Of a stretch of DNA of 64,000 nt, positions 7,936-17,023 are shown piece after piece. Position numbers and translations under genes: made by a program. Source of the stretch: Sediminispirochaeta bajacaliforniensis DSM 16054. Lineage in GTDB: Bacteria; Spirochaetota; Spirochaetia; DSM-16054; Sediminispirochaetaceae. Under the pieces are notes generated by a model, which was not told where the DNA came from, did no database searches, and worked only from the letters and a program-made list of their open reading frames with translations. The stretch is from NCBI RefSeq assembly GCF_000378205.1, contig NZ_KB899415.1, forward strand, positions 1 through 64,000, in the 5' to 3' direction. Numbering within the stretch: position 1 is the first letter of the stretch; each line of letters begins with the position of its first letter.

Positions 7936-8769
7936 GTGGTGATACATGGCCTCCGGTACCACCGCAACGCCCCACATTCTATCACCGGAACAACTGCAGA
8001 GCTTCTCTCGATAGTCGACACCTATGCGCCGCCCCAACTGTCATTCGCGCGTCTGGTCCCGACCTATCAAGTACTGCTCCGTTTGTTCTACTGCTGCGGT
8101 CTTCGCCTTTCGGAAGGTTGTTTTCTCCGACGGTCGTGCGTAGATCTGATCGACGGAGTGTTGCATATTCTTCAATCCAAGGGAAACAAAGATCGCATTG
8201 TGTTTATGAGTAGGGACGTCTGCCATATGTGCATCGTATTTGACGAGTATAGGGATGGGATAATTCCTAACCGGCAATGGTTTTTTCCGGGAGGAAAAGG
8301 AGACCGACCGTTCGAAAAGACTTCACTTGATAGAAAATTCGCTCAATTTTGGAACAAGACAGCCTTTACCAGCAGGGTAGATCGAAAACCGACTATTCAG
8401 AGCTTACGGCACACCTTCGTTGTCAACAAAATGAACGAATGGATGGAAGACGACGTTGATACCGGCATAATGATGCCCTATCTCAGTCGATATCTCGGGC
8501 ACTCATCGATTGCGGAGACTCAGTACCTTTCCATCTATCACGCTGCAGTTCCCCTGAAAACGAACCTCCTGTTTTTCACCATCATCAAAAACTCGGCAAA
8601 CGCTATGTCCGAAAGCAACGTTGAGCGATTTATGGCTAAATATGCAAATGAAGCCCGCGCTCAGTGTATTTCTGTTCCCTCCAAGGTGCATCCGTACATG
8701 TTTAGAAGAACCCGAGCTACACAACTCTTGAGACACCAGAACAACAAACCCAAAAGCCAATTTGGATAG
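7936..8769 (+). pseudogene. Chimeric tyrosine recombinase remnant
   Basis: The frame encodes the catalytic half of a phage/XerD-type recombinase: C-G-L-R-L-S-E (first Arg), S-K-G-N-K-D-R (Lys), S-L-R-H-T-F (Arg/His), Y-L-G-H-S-S (His) and T-Q-Y (Tyr). The upstream part is frameshifted: H-I-L-S-P-E-Q-L-Q-S-F is readable in another frame at 7973-8005. After ~residue 210 the frame runs straight into part of a second recombinase (V-H-P-Y-M-F-R-R-T-R-A). The join of two recombinase pieces suggests deletion inside a cluster of tandem recombinases such as RIT-type elements, which carry several. It ends where IS66 debris begins. Non-functional as read. Confidence 0.7.
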
Positions 8770-9439
8770 AAAACGAGACCGTTATGGCCAAATTAAACGG
8801 TCTACGATAACAATATCGTGAGGATAAACTCGCATTGTTGTCAGGCGTCAGCGCCTCATGATCGAGGAACTTGCTGAGTTTATTCCACTGGCCTTTTGCA
8901 TAGGTTATCGTTTTTCCCAACTGGGAGGATGGAGCAACAGTGCTTTTCTTATTCAGCCAGGCAGCAAAGTCTTCAAGCAATGGTCCAATTGCATCGCGCC
9001 GGGCTGCAAGGAATGCTTCGGCAGGGAGCTCCTTCTCCCTCAGCTCCTTCTCTGGTCGATAGATTTTTGCAATCTTGCTTACCGCCTCATGGACGGCTCC
9101 GATTTTCTTTTTTATCTTTGTCGCTTCAACAAACTTTTTCCTGATGTGTGCAAGGCAAGCACCTCGTGATGTCGCATAGAGATAGCGCACGATTCGCCTC
9201 TTTGGATCTCCTCCGATTGCTACCCAAATATCGGAGTTGCTGCTGTCCTCTCTTTTGTGCTCTCGGTGTACCTGCACCCGGGTTTCATCCATGTTGATGA
9301 CAGGATTGTGGCGAATCTCCAGCTTTTCGCTGACCTCTTCCCCAATACTCGATGTGAAGCTTTTTTTCTTCGGTGGTAATCTTCATAGCAAAACACTCCT
9401 TTTTCCTTTGTTGCATGACGATGTTTCTGAAGCGCTTAC
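8770..9439 (-). mobile_element. Degenerate IS66-family insertion sequence
   Basis: The minus strand encodes recognisable IS66 transposase (TnpC): N-M-D-E-T-R-V-Q-V, then a join straight to A-H-I-R-K-K-F-V-E-A, then P-D-N-N-A. In intact proteins about 40 residues with the second catalytic Asp region lie between the first two, so this copy carries an internal deletion. The C-terminus is also replaced after P-D-N-N-A, and the accessory tnpA/tnpB genes are absent. GTAAGCGCTTC read on the minus strand from 9439 resembles the GTAAGCG end of IS66 elements and marks the probable left boundary. The right end was not found. Confidence 0.7.
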
Positions 9440-9788
9440 GGTGAAAAATCATATTATAGCTGTTTGGGACATTGACTTCCGCTCTTGATGATGTGATCCT
9501 TGAATACGTAAGCTCTGGTGCTTCTTGTGTCTGATATCCGCGTTCAAGCATCGGCATGCTGATGTGGTCACGAATCTTGATGTTTGAATAGGTGTATAAA
9601 TCCCTGAGTCCCAGGCTGATATTGCTTCCGTCGTTTCCGATTTCCAGATACTCGACAAGGTTATCGCTGGCCGTTATGAAAAACGCGTATCCGGTAGGCG
9701 GGTATACATTCGCTTCAATTTCGTTGCTGACGATTATTTCGGTGAACCGGTTCGGCCCAAACAGCAGTGTTACTTCGACCGTATGATC
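9440..9788 (-). pseudogene. Gene fragment interrupted by IS66, unknown product
   Basis: The minus-strand frame is open from a stop at 9789-9791 down to the IS66 end, without a start codon near its 5' end. The peptide (V-E-V-T-L-L-F-G-P-N-R-F-T-E-I-I-V-S-N, later Y-L-E-I-G-N-D-G-S-N-I-S-L-G-L-R-D-L) looks like real coding sequence with alternating beta strands, but I do not recognise it. It lacks both ends, one cut near the lacI promoter region and the other by the insertion sequence. Confidence 0.4.
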
Positions 9789-9796
9789 CTATTAAA

Positions 9797-9916
9797 GATT
9801 AACGATAATCCTTAAAACCAATGTTATATTGTGTTTTTGAACGGTATAAAGTGGGTTTGGGGAGCTATTAGGCAAATAATCCTTGTGTTATTTTAAAAGC
9901 TGGGTTAACGTTAATC
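9797..9916. promoter_or_regulatory. Pair of LacI-type operators upstream of lacI-family gene
   Basis: GATTAACGATAATC (9797-9810) and GGTTAACGTTAATC (9903-9916) share the palindromic core TTAACGWTAA with the central CG typical of LacI-family sites. They lie 106 bp centre to centre; the second ends one base before the regulator's ATG. Paired sites at this distance fit looping repression of the regulator and the downstream sugar operon. The binding protein is inferred from adjacency. Confidence 0.65.
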
Positions 9917-9917
9917 T

Positions 9918-10916
9918 ATGAATGTAAAACTTTCGGATATCGCCCGTATTACGGGTTTTTCGATAAATACTGTATCAAGAGCCCTGAGGGGCGATTCCCG
10001 AATCAGCGGGCAAACCAGCAGACTGATCTGCAGCAAAGCGGAAGAGCTGGGATACATCAGAAATGAGGTTGCCGGAAGTATGCGTTCCAGCAGGACCAAT
10101 ACAATCGGGGTTGTGTCTGCTGATTCCTCCAACCCGTTCTTTGCGGAAGTCCTTCTTGGAATAGAGGATGCAGCCCGAAAGATGAATTACAGTATCCTGC
10201 TTATCAATACTGAGGAGCAGGCAGAGAATGAATATGATGCAGTCAAGCTTCTTATCGGCCGCCAGGTGGACGGTCTTATTATTATTCCCGTATTTGACGA
10301 TCCTAAAAACCTGAGTATGTATGAATCGCTGGGTATTCCGTACATCTTTGCGGGAAGGCGCGTCAAGGGGCTTGAGGCACACTCGATTTTGCACGGAGAT
10401 GAAGAGGGTTCCTCGGAGGTGTTCAGTTATCTGCTGGAAACCGGCCACGAAAGGATTTTTTATCTTGCCGGGCCGGGCCGAATAAGCAATTCGGTCGACA
10501 GGCTGGAAGGCATGAAGAGGGCTTTCAGGGAAAAAGGGCGGGTCTTTGATGCAGACCTTGTTGTTGAGACAAGGGGGCATATAGACGACGGCTATTCGGA
10601 GATGAACCGGGCGCTGAACAAAGGGCTGGAATTTACGGCAGTCGCATGTTTCAACGATTTGGTTGCGATGGGTGTGCTGAAGTCGCTCCATGAAAATGGA
10701 TTGTGTGTACCGGAGGATATTGAGGTTTTCGGTTACGATAATCTGAATATGGCGCAATACATGCAGCCCAGACTCAGTTCCGTTGATGTTCCCAAAGCAA
10801 GGCTGGGACAGGCTGCTGTAGAGGAGCTTATGCTGCATATTGAAGACGGAAACAGACCGTATAATACCTTGGAAATGAAACCGAGGTTGGTTTTCAGGGA
10901 AACTACCAAAAGGTAG
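9918..10916 (+). CDS. LacI-family transcriptional repressor (332 aa)
   Basis: The N-terminal ~55 residues are the LacI helix-turn-helix (K-L-S-D-I-A-R-I-T-G-F-S-I-N-T-V-S-R-A-L). The remainder is the periplasmic-binding-protein-like sensor (N-T-I-G-V-V at the domain start, V-D-G-L-I-I-I-P, A-V-A-C-F-N-D-L-V-A-M-G). It probably represses the downstream sugar transport operon and itself through the two palindromes upstream. Its inducer is presumably the sugar imported by that operon. No ribosome site precedes the ATG, and the second operator ends one base before it. The binding protein gene follows 33 bp after the stop. Confidence 0.9.
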   Translation: MNVKLSDIARITGFSINTVSRALRGDSRISGQTSRLICSKAEELGYIRNEVAGSMRSSRTNTIGVVSADSSNPFFAEVLLGIEDAARKMNYSILLINTEEQAENEYDAVKLLIGRQVDGLIIIPVFDDPKNLSMYESLGIPYIFAGRRVKGLEAHSILHGDEEGSSEVFSYLLETGHERIFYLAGPGRISNSVDRLEGMKRAFREKGRVFDADLVVETRGHIDDGYSEMNRALNKGLEFTAVACFNDLVAMGVLKSLHENGLCVPEDIEVFGYDNLNMAQYMQPRLSSVDVPKARLGQAAVEELMLHIEDGNRPYNTLEMKPRLVFRETTKR

Positions 10917-10949
10917 AAATATTTTTATGTGATTTTTAAGGAGGAAAAC

Positions 10950-12242
10950 ATGAAGAGAAAAAGCTTGTCGGCATGTCTGCTTGTACTGTCGCTGCTTCTT
11001 CTGGGTACTGTCGGCATAGGCGCGTCCGGTAGCCAGGAGAAAGATGTTGCGTCTGAAAAAGGGGGCCCGATTGAAATCACTTTCTGGTCTCTGTTCACCG
11101 GTGGTGACGGTGAGTTTTTCGACGCCATGGTTGATGAGTTCAACCGGACCCATGATGATATCGTTATGACAACCGATACCGTTAAGTTTGATAATTATTA
11201 TACCAAACTTACAACTGCATTAACATCACAGAATGCTCCGGATGTAGTCGTAATTCACAGAAGCAAACTTCTGAACTACGTGCCTAGTGGAACACTATAT
11301 CCACTTGACGATGTACTGAAAAGTGTAAATGCTCCCATGGATGATTTTATTCCCGCAGCACTGGAGCCCTGCACGTTCGACGGAAAGATCTACTCGCTTC
11401 CGCTGGATGTGCATGCTCTAATCATGTACTACAATAAAGACCTTTTCAGACAGGCCGGTATAGACAAGGTGCCCGTCACCTATGAAGAATTTGTTGCGAC
11501 GGCTAAAAAGGTTCAGGACAAAACAGGGGCCATGGGTGCCGCTATCGATAATACTACTGCAACCTATAAGGCCTATACCCTTACCAGGCTGTTCATGTCG
11601 TTCATGGAGCAGCAAGGTGGAAGCGTGCTGACGGAAGATCTTTCCGCTGCCGATTTCAACAACGAAATGGGTGAGAAGGCGCTTCAAGCCCTTGTCGACA
11701 TGGTCCATAAATACGGGATAACGGAAAGCGGTCTGGATTATGATTCCTCTGTCGCCGCATTCAAACTCGGAAAAGCCGCAATTCATATTAACGGCGTCTG
11801 GGCTACCGGCTCATTCGAGAAGCAGGAAGGATTGGATTTTGCCGCGGTACCGCTGCCGGCAATGCTGGGGAAACCCGCCGCATGGTCCGGATCCCATACG
11901 CTTGCTATTCCAGCTAAAAAGGAAATGAGCAATGAAAAACTGGCGGCCGCCGTCGAGTTCATGCTGTGGATGACCGAGAGGGGGGACCTCTGGGCGAAGG
12001 CCGGCCATATTCCCATCAGGAAATCCGTCTCAGACAACCCCAATTTTCAGTCTCTCCCCCACAGAAAGGATTATGCAGCTGCCGCCGCATCGTCTTTCGC
12101 TGCTCCAAGGACAGTCGCATGGGACGAGATCTACAACAACCTTTCCGACTCTCTGGAGCTGGCCGTTGCATCCGGACAGGATGTAAAAACGGCTCTTGCC
12201 GAGATGGAAAAAATGGTCAACTCAATTATCGCTTCTTATTGA
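10950..12242 (+). CDS. ABC transporter sugar-binding protein (430 aa)
   Basis: A family 1 solute-binding protein that should capture an oligosaccharide or sugar derivative outside the inner membrane. The start at 10950 is fixed by AAGGAGG at 10939-10945. Signal peptide residues 1-~28 end near G-A-S-G-S-Q-E, the motif that commonly begins mature binding proteins in spirochaetes. Then come I-E-I-T-F-W-S-L-F-T-G-G-D-G and a typical L-P-L-D-V-H-A-L-I-M-Y-Y-N-K-D-L-F substrate-domain motif. It is first in the operon SBP-permease-permease-672-aa protein-phosphatase-fold enzyme. A strong hairpin follows its stop, which may raise its mRNA level over the downstream genes. The substrate is unknown. Confidence 0.9.
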   Translation: MKRKSLSACLLVLSLLLLGTVGIGASGSQEKDVASEKGGPIEITFWSLFTGGDGEFFDAMVDEFNRTHDDIVMTTDTVKFDNYYTKLTTALTSQNAPDVVVIHRSKLLNYVPSGTLYPLDDVLKSVNAPMDDFIPAALEPCTFDGKIYSLPLDVHALIMYYNKDLFRQAGIDKVPVTYEEFVATAKKVQDKTGAMGAAIDNTTATYKAYTLTRLFMSFMEQQGGSVLTEDLSAADFNNEMGEKALQALVDMVHKYGITESGLDYDSSVAAFKLGKAAIHINGVWATGSFEKQEGLDFAAVPLPAMLGKPAAWSGSHTLAIPAKKEMSNEKLAAAVEFMLWMTERGDLWAKAGHIPIRKSVSDNPNFQSLPHRKDYAAAAASSFAAPRTVAWDEIYNNLSDSLELAVASGQDVKTALAEMEKMVNSIIASY

Positions 12243-12268
12243 GTCCTGCCTGTAAGATTCTAAAATGC

Positions 12269-12292
12269 AAGGGAGAGAGGTCTCTCTCCCTT
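12269..12292 (+). promoter_or_regulatory. Intercistronic hairpin after binding-protein gene
   Basis: AAGGGAGAGA pairs perfectly with TCTCTCCCTT around a GGTC loop. No T-run follows, so it is more likely an mRNA-stabilising or processing hairpin than a terminator. It lies between the binding protein and the first permease. Confidence 0.55.
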
Positions 12293-12317
12293 CATTTCAA
12301 CAGCTTATGGAGTTTAT

Positions 12318-13187
12318 ATGGCAATTCCCGGCAATAAAGACACCAGGGACGGAGTTCTGTTTTCTCTACCCTTTGTTCTGATATACCTGTTTCTGCTTGT
12401 ATTTCCGATTATTTTCGGACTTTGCATCAGCTTCTATAAATGGGACATCCTGTCCAGCAGAAAATTCATCGGTCTCGGAAACTATATAAGTCTGTTCAAG
12501 GACAAGACCTTTTATACATCGCTGTGGCATACCTTCCAATTTGTTTTTATGACAACACCGATTCTTATGGTTGCAGGTTTTCTAATGGCGCTTTTCGTTA
12601 ATTCGAAATCGCTGCTGAGAGGAGCGGGGGAGAATATCTTTTTTATACCCTATGTTCTGTCGATAACGGTTATTGGCACGCTTTGGGCATGGCTCTTTCA
12701 GAAGAACTACGGCCTGTTCAACCAGCTTTTCATGCTTCTCGGTCACGCCAAGGTCGGATGGCTTACCGATCCACAAAAGGCCATGTGGTCCGTCTCGGCG
12801 GCCACTATATGGTGGACGGCCGGATTCAACATGATCCTGTTCTCCGCCGGAATGAAACAGATATCTGCCGAGGTTTACGAATCGGCCCGAATAGACGGGG
12901 CCGGATATTTCCGCATTCTCAAGGACATAACGATCCCGCTGCTGCGACCTACGATAGTTCTTTGCCTGCTTCTCCAGATAATAGCCTCGTTCAAGGTTTT
13001 CGGGCAGGTCTTCGTAATGACGGGAGGAGGGCCTTACGGAAAAACCCGGGTCCTCATTCAGTATATCTATGAAAACGGGTTCACCTATTTCAAGATGGGG
13101 TATTCCTCGGCAATGGCCTACGTTCTCTTTCTGCTCATAATGGTGATTTCAGTTGTCTATTACAAGATAATGGGGAGAGATAAATGA
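12318..13187 (+). CDS. ABC sugar permease, MalF/UgpA type (289 aa)
   Basis: An inner-membrane permease with six predicted helices. The coupling-loop signature lies around residues 190-215 (E-S-A-R-I-D-G-A-G-Y-F-R-I-L-K-D-I-T-I-P-L-L-R-P), where the ATPase docks. The start ATG is preceded by GGAG about 9 nt upstream. Its stop overlaps the start of the second permease by 4 bp (ATGA), indicating coupled translation. It forms a heterodimer with the next product. No ATPase gene is present in this operon, so a shared MsmX/UgpC-type ATPase encoded elsewhere must energise it. Confidence 0.92.
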   Translation: MAIPGNKDTRDGVLFSLPFVLIYLFLLVFPIIFGLCISFYKWDILSSRKFIGLGNYISLFKDKTFYTSLWHTFQFVFMTTPILMVAGFLMALFVNSKSLLRGAGENIFFIPYVLSITVIGTLWAWLFQKNYGLFNQLFMLLGHAKVGWLTDPQKAMWSVSAATIWWTAGFNMILFSAGMKQISAEVYESARIDGAGYFRILKDITIPLLRPTIVLCLLLQIIASFKVFGQVFVMTGGGPYGKTRVLIQYIYENGFTYFKMGYSSAMAYVLFLLIMVISVVYYKIMGRDK

Positions 13188-13993
13188 AAAAGAAGATTCT
13201 GTTCATTGTCGCTCTTGTTGTTCTTGTGCTATGGATCTTTCCGCTTGTCTGGCTTGCAATAACCTCGCTTAAGCTGGAGGAGGATGTCCTTACTGACGTA
13301 TTCCGCATTTTCCCCAAACACCCGACCCTGCAGAACTATGCCAAGGCGTTTTCTTCAACCTATATACTTAAATGGCTCTGGAATTCCACGGTTGTTTCTG
13401 TGGTAACGATGATCCTTACGCTTGCCGTAGATGCGCCCATCGCATATGCAATGGCAAAGATCAAGTTTCGTGGAAGGCAGATCCTTTTCTGGTTCGTAAT
13501 GGCCGGAATGATGATCCCCTTCCAGGTCATCATAATACCGCTGTATCTACAGTTCAACAGCTACGGACTTGTTAATACGCTTTCCGCAGCCATTTTGCCA
13601 AGGCTTGCACTTCCTATCGGGATATTTATTCTTAAGCAGTTTTTCGAGGGGATCCCGGATGAATTGGAGGAAGCAGCATTTATAGACGGAAGCGGCAGGG
13701 GGCGTATTTTCACGACTATCATATTACCGCTTGGGAAATCCGCGCTGGCTACCGTCATGATCCTGTCTTTCATAAATGCATGGAACGATTTTCTCTGGCC
13801 GCTTATAGCAATATCCGATACGGCAAAATATACAATTACCGTCGGTATCGCCAACTTTCAGGGAGTCCACGGAACGGATTATTCGTTGATCATGTCAGGG
13901 GCGGTAATCGCGTCCGTACCACAGTTTGTTTTCTACTTCATTTTCAGAAAGAAGATTGTTGAAGGAATTGCAATGACAGGGATCAAGGGGTAG
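13184..13993 (+). CDS. ABC sugar permease, MalG/UgpE type (269 aa)
   Basis: The second membrane subunit of the sugar importer. It starts with a positive-inside hydrophobic helix (F-I-V-A-L-V-V-L-V-L-W-I-F-P-L-V-W). It carries the E-A-A-F-I-D-G-S-G-R-G-R-I-F coupling motif near residue 165 and ends with I-A-M-T-G-I-K-G, the C-terminus common in MalG-type permeases. It overlaps the upstream permease by ATGA and is followed after 4 bp by the 672-aa gene. Confidence 0.92.
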   Translation: MKKKILFIVALVVLVLWIFPLVWLAITSLKLEEDVLTDVFRIFPKHPTLQNYAKAFSSTYILKWLWNSTVVSVVTMILTLAVDAPIAYAMAKIKFRGRQILFWFVMAGMMIPFQVIIIPLYLQFNSYGLVNTLSAAILPRLALPIGIFILKQFFEGIPDELEEAAFIDGSGRGRIFTTIILPLGKSALATVMILSFINAWNDFLWPLIAISDTAKYTITVGIANFQGVHGTDYSLIMSGAVIASVPQFVFYFIFRKKIVEGIAMTGIKG

Positions 13994-13997
13994 AAAG

Positions 13998-16016
13998 ATG
14001 CACATAGCATGCAAAACCAAGCTGGAACTCTTTCATGTAGATCCGCTGCTGGAGAAATGTTCCATAGAGTATGGAATTAAAAAAGACGGCGATTCTACCA
14101 TACCGTTGACGCTTGAATATGAGAAAGGCAGGACTACTGCCGTTTTCGAATCCTGTTCGATTACGGATGAATTTTCTTTAAACGGCCGAGTTCTCAGAAT
14201 CGACAGAACCTGGATTCTTGAACAAAATGCAGCCTGGAATCTCGAAACGGATCTGAATATCCGCATGGACGGAGCGGAGTTTTTTATTCCCTCGGTTCTT
14301 TACCGAGGAAATAACCGCGGCAAAGGTTGCTTTCCGAAAGGCTCCGAAGCCGCAGGATGGGCCTATTCAGAGGAACGGACACCGCTGCCGTGCTGTCTTG
14401 TTGTTTACAATGATCAAGAAAAGCTTATTTTCTTTACCGGGCCGGCAACTGGAGAGCATGATACGGCTGGAAGATCGGTAGTCAGCAACGAAGGGTTGAT
14501 AAAGATCCGGACGGTTGTGCCGGGCAGCGAAGGCCCTTTCAGATATACAGGAAAAAAGGCCCTTTCCTCCGGACACGATGCCAGATCATTTACGGTCTGT
14601 TCTCCAGAGGAGGAGCTGCCGTATATCTACTCAAGATCATTTTACCTTGTCTTTCCGGAAGAAAAGAGCGATATTTTCGCTGCGTACCGGGAAGGTTTGG
14701 AATATTCGGATGTCTTTTTTAATCCTGTCCGGAATACCACTTGCGGAATGCAATGGTCGGCATATCTGGACGGGAAAATTCGTAATCTGCTTTATCTGAC
14801 GGAATACGACAAACGCTCCGGGCTTGCATATGTAAGAATGGGAAGGGACAACGGGCTGCTGCAGGAAATATACGAGTATACAGCTGCCTCGTTTCTTGTT
14901 AAGAGCCTTGAAGGCGCATGGATTTATGCAAGGCTGGCCGGGCGAATGAACAGGCCGGAATTCCTTTCCTATGCCGAAGGCATAGGCCGGTTTTTTCTCC
15001 GCGGCGAGGTTCTTCCCGGCGTACATCAGGATTGCCGCGATCTCCGGAACGGCGAATGGGGCGGCTACCTTGGAATTTCCGAAAATGATGAATACAGAAA
15101 TCTTGTAAACGCCAGGTGCAACGGCGAGTCAATGAGCGGTTATATCAAGCTGTATGAAAGTCTTTTAGAACAAGGCAGGAGTGTTCCCGAGTTTTTACAG
15201 CTCCCGCTGCGGGTTGCTGATTTCTATATGGATAACCAGCTGCGCGATGATTCAGAGGGTTCTTTCGGCAGGTGGTGGTCTACAGACGGGAAACCAGTAA
15301 ATTCTCTTGGGACTAACGGGGCTTACATAGTATCGTTTCTTCTTCTGCTGGAACCCTACTATGAAGATTCGCAGAGGCTGAATGATGCTGTCGACAGGGC
15401 GGCCCGTTATTATGCAGGTCTTGCGGATTCCGGCGACTTCTTTGGCGATACGCTGGATGCGGATGCGTACGACAAGGAATCGGGAGTTTCCCTGCTTTCC
15501 ATGTTTCTGGATCTGTATGAAAGGGACGGAGCCAGGAAATGGCTGGACTACGCTGAAAAGGCGGCGGATTACATTCTTACATGGGTCTGGCAGTATGATA
15601 TAGTTTTCCCGGCCGGAACCCCTCTGGCAGAGGCTGAATTCCGGACAACCGGCATGACTTCCGTTTCGGTTGCCCACCACCACCTGGATTTCTACGGGAT
15701 GTCCATCGGTTACGATTTTCTGCGTTTGTGGGAAGCCTCGGGAACAGACATATACCGTAAAAACGCTCTTATGATGATTAATGCCTGCAGACAGCTGGCA
15801 GGGGACGGTCTTCACGGAAGCCCTGCAGCAGCGGGGGCGGACGGGTGGCAGCCGGAGCAGATAAATCACACAAACTGGGATTATTTCAACCGCGTTGACC
15901 GTTTCAAGGGTTTTTACGATATCTGCATAGCCTGGGTTACCGTTCTGGGGCTGGGTGCCTGGCTTAAAATCGAGAAGCGTTTCCCTGAAGTCTTCAGGGA
16001 AACAAGGGAGGATTGA
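13998..16016 (+). CDS. Large cytoplasmic protein, probable carbohydrate-active alpha/alpha-barrel enzyme (672 aa)
   Basis: I do not recognise a named family. The first ~250 residues look beta-rich, with G-x-x-x-F-P-K-G-S-E-A-A-G-W near residue 115. Residues ~280-660 show the repeated helix pattern of six-hairpin (alpha/alpha) barrels used by many glycoside hydrolases and lyases: E-W-G-G-Y-L-G, N-G-E-S-M-S-G-Y, G-R-W-W-S-T-D-G, S-V-A-H-H-H-L-D-F-Y-G-M, T-N-W-D-Y-F-N-R-V-D. No signal peptide is present, so it should act on imported sugar in the cytoplasm. It sits between the permease genes and a phosphatase-fold enzyme in a LacI-controlled operon, which supports a catabolic role. Catalytic residues cannot be assigned by eye. 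Confidence 0.6.
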   Translation: MHIACKTKLELFHVDPLLEKCSIEYGIKKDGDSTIPLTLEYEKGRTTAVFESCSITDEFSLNGRVLRIDRTWILEQNAAWNLETDLNIRMDGAEFFIPSVLYRGNNRGKGCFPKGSEAAGWAYSEERTPLPCCLVVYNDQEKLIFFTGPATGEHDTAGRSVVSNEGLIKIRTVVPGSEGPFRYTGKKALSSGHDARSFTVCSPEEELPYIYSRSFYLVFPEEKSDIFAAYREGLEYSDVFFNPVRNTTCGMQWSAYLDGKIRNLLYLTEYDKRSGLAYVRMGRDNGLLQEIYEYTAASFLVKSLEGAWIYARLAGRMNRPEFLSYAEGIGRFFLRGEVLPGVHQDCRDLRNGEWGGYLGISENDEYRNLVNARCNGESMSGYIKLYESLLEQGRSVPEFLQLPLRVADFYMDNQLRDDSEGSFGRWWSTDGKPVNSLGTNGAYIVSFLLLLEPYYEDSQRLNDAVDRAARYYAGLADSGDFFGDTLDADAYDKESGVSLLSMFLDLYERDGARKWLDYAEKAADYILTWVWQYDIVFPAGTPLAEAEFRTTGMTSVSVAHHHLDFYGMSIGYDFLRLWEASGTDIYRKNALMMINACRQLAGDGLHGSPAAAGADGWQPEQINHTNWDYFNRVDRFKGFYDICIAWVTVLGLGAWLKIEKRFPEVFRETRED

Positions 16017-16017
16017 A

Positions 16018-16770
16018 ATGCAAACACCATTCAGGTTCAGTTTATGCACATGCAATATATGGAACACCGAAAAATGGGAACAAAGAAAGGCTGCGCTGGA
16101 AGATTTTCTGGTAAGGTTTCATCCCGATATATGCTGTTTTCAGGAAATACGGGAGGAAACCATGCGTTTTCTGGACGAAGCTATGCCTTTTCATGCCAGG
16201 GTTGAAGATGATTTCAACGGCTGGCGGAATGAAGGGAACATTTATTATAAAAAGGATCTCTTTCGGGAAACGGGGCATACCGAACTCTTTCTGGACATGC
16301 CGGAACCTGATCGCAGGCTATTCATACTTGATCTTGAATGCCTTGCAGACGGCAGGAAATTCCAGGTTTGTACGGTCCACCTGACCCATCAGAATAACAA
16401 GGACGAACAGGATACAGGAACTTCCTACAGGCATGAAGAGGCTTTGAAGATTGCGCGCTGGCTTAAAAACCGCAAGTCGGATGCTCCACCGCTTTTACTT
16501 TGCGGCGATTTTAACGATCCGTGGCACCCTTCAAGGATACTGGCTGAGGCTGGTCTCAAAGATGTTTTTTACGAACTTGGCCTTCTTCAGCCTCCGACCT
16601 TTCCAAACCCCGCGCTGTCCGAAGAGATCTACATGAACGAGACGATAGACCGTATAATGTACGGCAGAGGGCTTCTGCCGGTTCTTGCTTCGGTGGTTGA
16701 TTTCCATGGAAGCGGGGCGAGCTGCGGAGTATCCGATCACAAACCGGTCGTTGCCGTATTTGAGTTTTAA
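16018..16770 (+). CDS. Endonuclease/exonuclease/phosphatase-family hydrolase (250 aa)
   Basis: The start at 16018 follows AAGGGAGG, which overlaps the end of the previous gene. Motifs of the metal-dependent EEP fold appear in order: an Asn in C-T-C-N-I-W-N near residue 12, Q-E-I-R-E-E (metal Glu) near 42, V-H-L-T-H (catalytic His) near 120, G-D-F-N-D-P-W near 162, and S-D-H-K-P-V-V near the C-terminus. The family hydrolyses phosphodiesters or phosphate esters of nucleic acids, inositol phosphates, lipids and other small molecules. Here the operon context suggests a phosphorylated or phosphodiester-linked sugar compound as substrate. No signal peptide is seen. A terminator follows. Confidence 0.8.
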   Translation: MQTPFRFSLCTCNIWNTEKWEQRKAALEDFLVRFHPDICCFQEIREETMRFLDEAMPFHARVEDDFNGWRNEGNIYYKKDLFRETGHTELFLDMPEPDRRLFILDLECLADGRKFQVCTVHLTHQNNKDEQDTGTSYRHEEALKIARWLKNRKSDAPPLLLCGDFNDPWHPSRILAEAGLKDVFYELGLLQPPTFPNPALSEEIYMNETIDRIMYGRGLLPVLASVVDFHGSGASCGVSDHKPVVAVFEF

Positions 16771-16790
16771 AAGAACACTGCACTGCTTTT

Positions 16791-16822
16791 AAAGGGAGGG
16801 AATTGCGATTCTCTCCCTTTTT
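16791..16822 (+). terminator. Rho-independent terminator of the sugar operon
   Basis: AAAGGGAG(G)GAAT pairs with ATTC(T)CTCCCTTT, ending in a run of five T. It follows the phosphatase-fold gene by about 20 bp and closes the lacI-SBP-permease operon. From here to the MerR remnant at 17024 (about 200 bp) I see no gene. Confidence 0.75.
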
Positions 16823-17023
16823 CCGAGGAGAATTCGGTAAGGTAGTTGAGATGAAGCGGTATTTTTACGAAGGCGGAAGAGCGGACTTTTCTAAATAAAA
16901 AAACACACCTTTTCATACATCGGAAAAGAAGCGATCTATGGCAAGTTGCTTCAGACGTTTTGTGAAATTTCCGACTATTGTAGAACGTAGATAGTATCCC
17001 GCCAGGTCCCTATACCAGAATGA

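Noticed and set aside
9975-11153. Long minus-strand open frame opposite the lacI-family gene
   Set aside because: It is antisense to a clear LacI repressor; its composition (many His, Arg, Cys) is that of a shadow frame.
12269-12292. Hairpin after the sugar-binding gene as a terminator
   Set aside because: No T-run follows, so it was recorded as an intercistronic hairpin instead.
15252-16067. Long minus-strand open frame opposite the 672-aa gene
   Set aside because: It is a shadow of the carbohydrate-protein gene with no ribosome site or recognisable motif.
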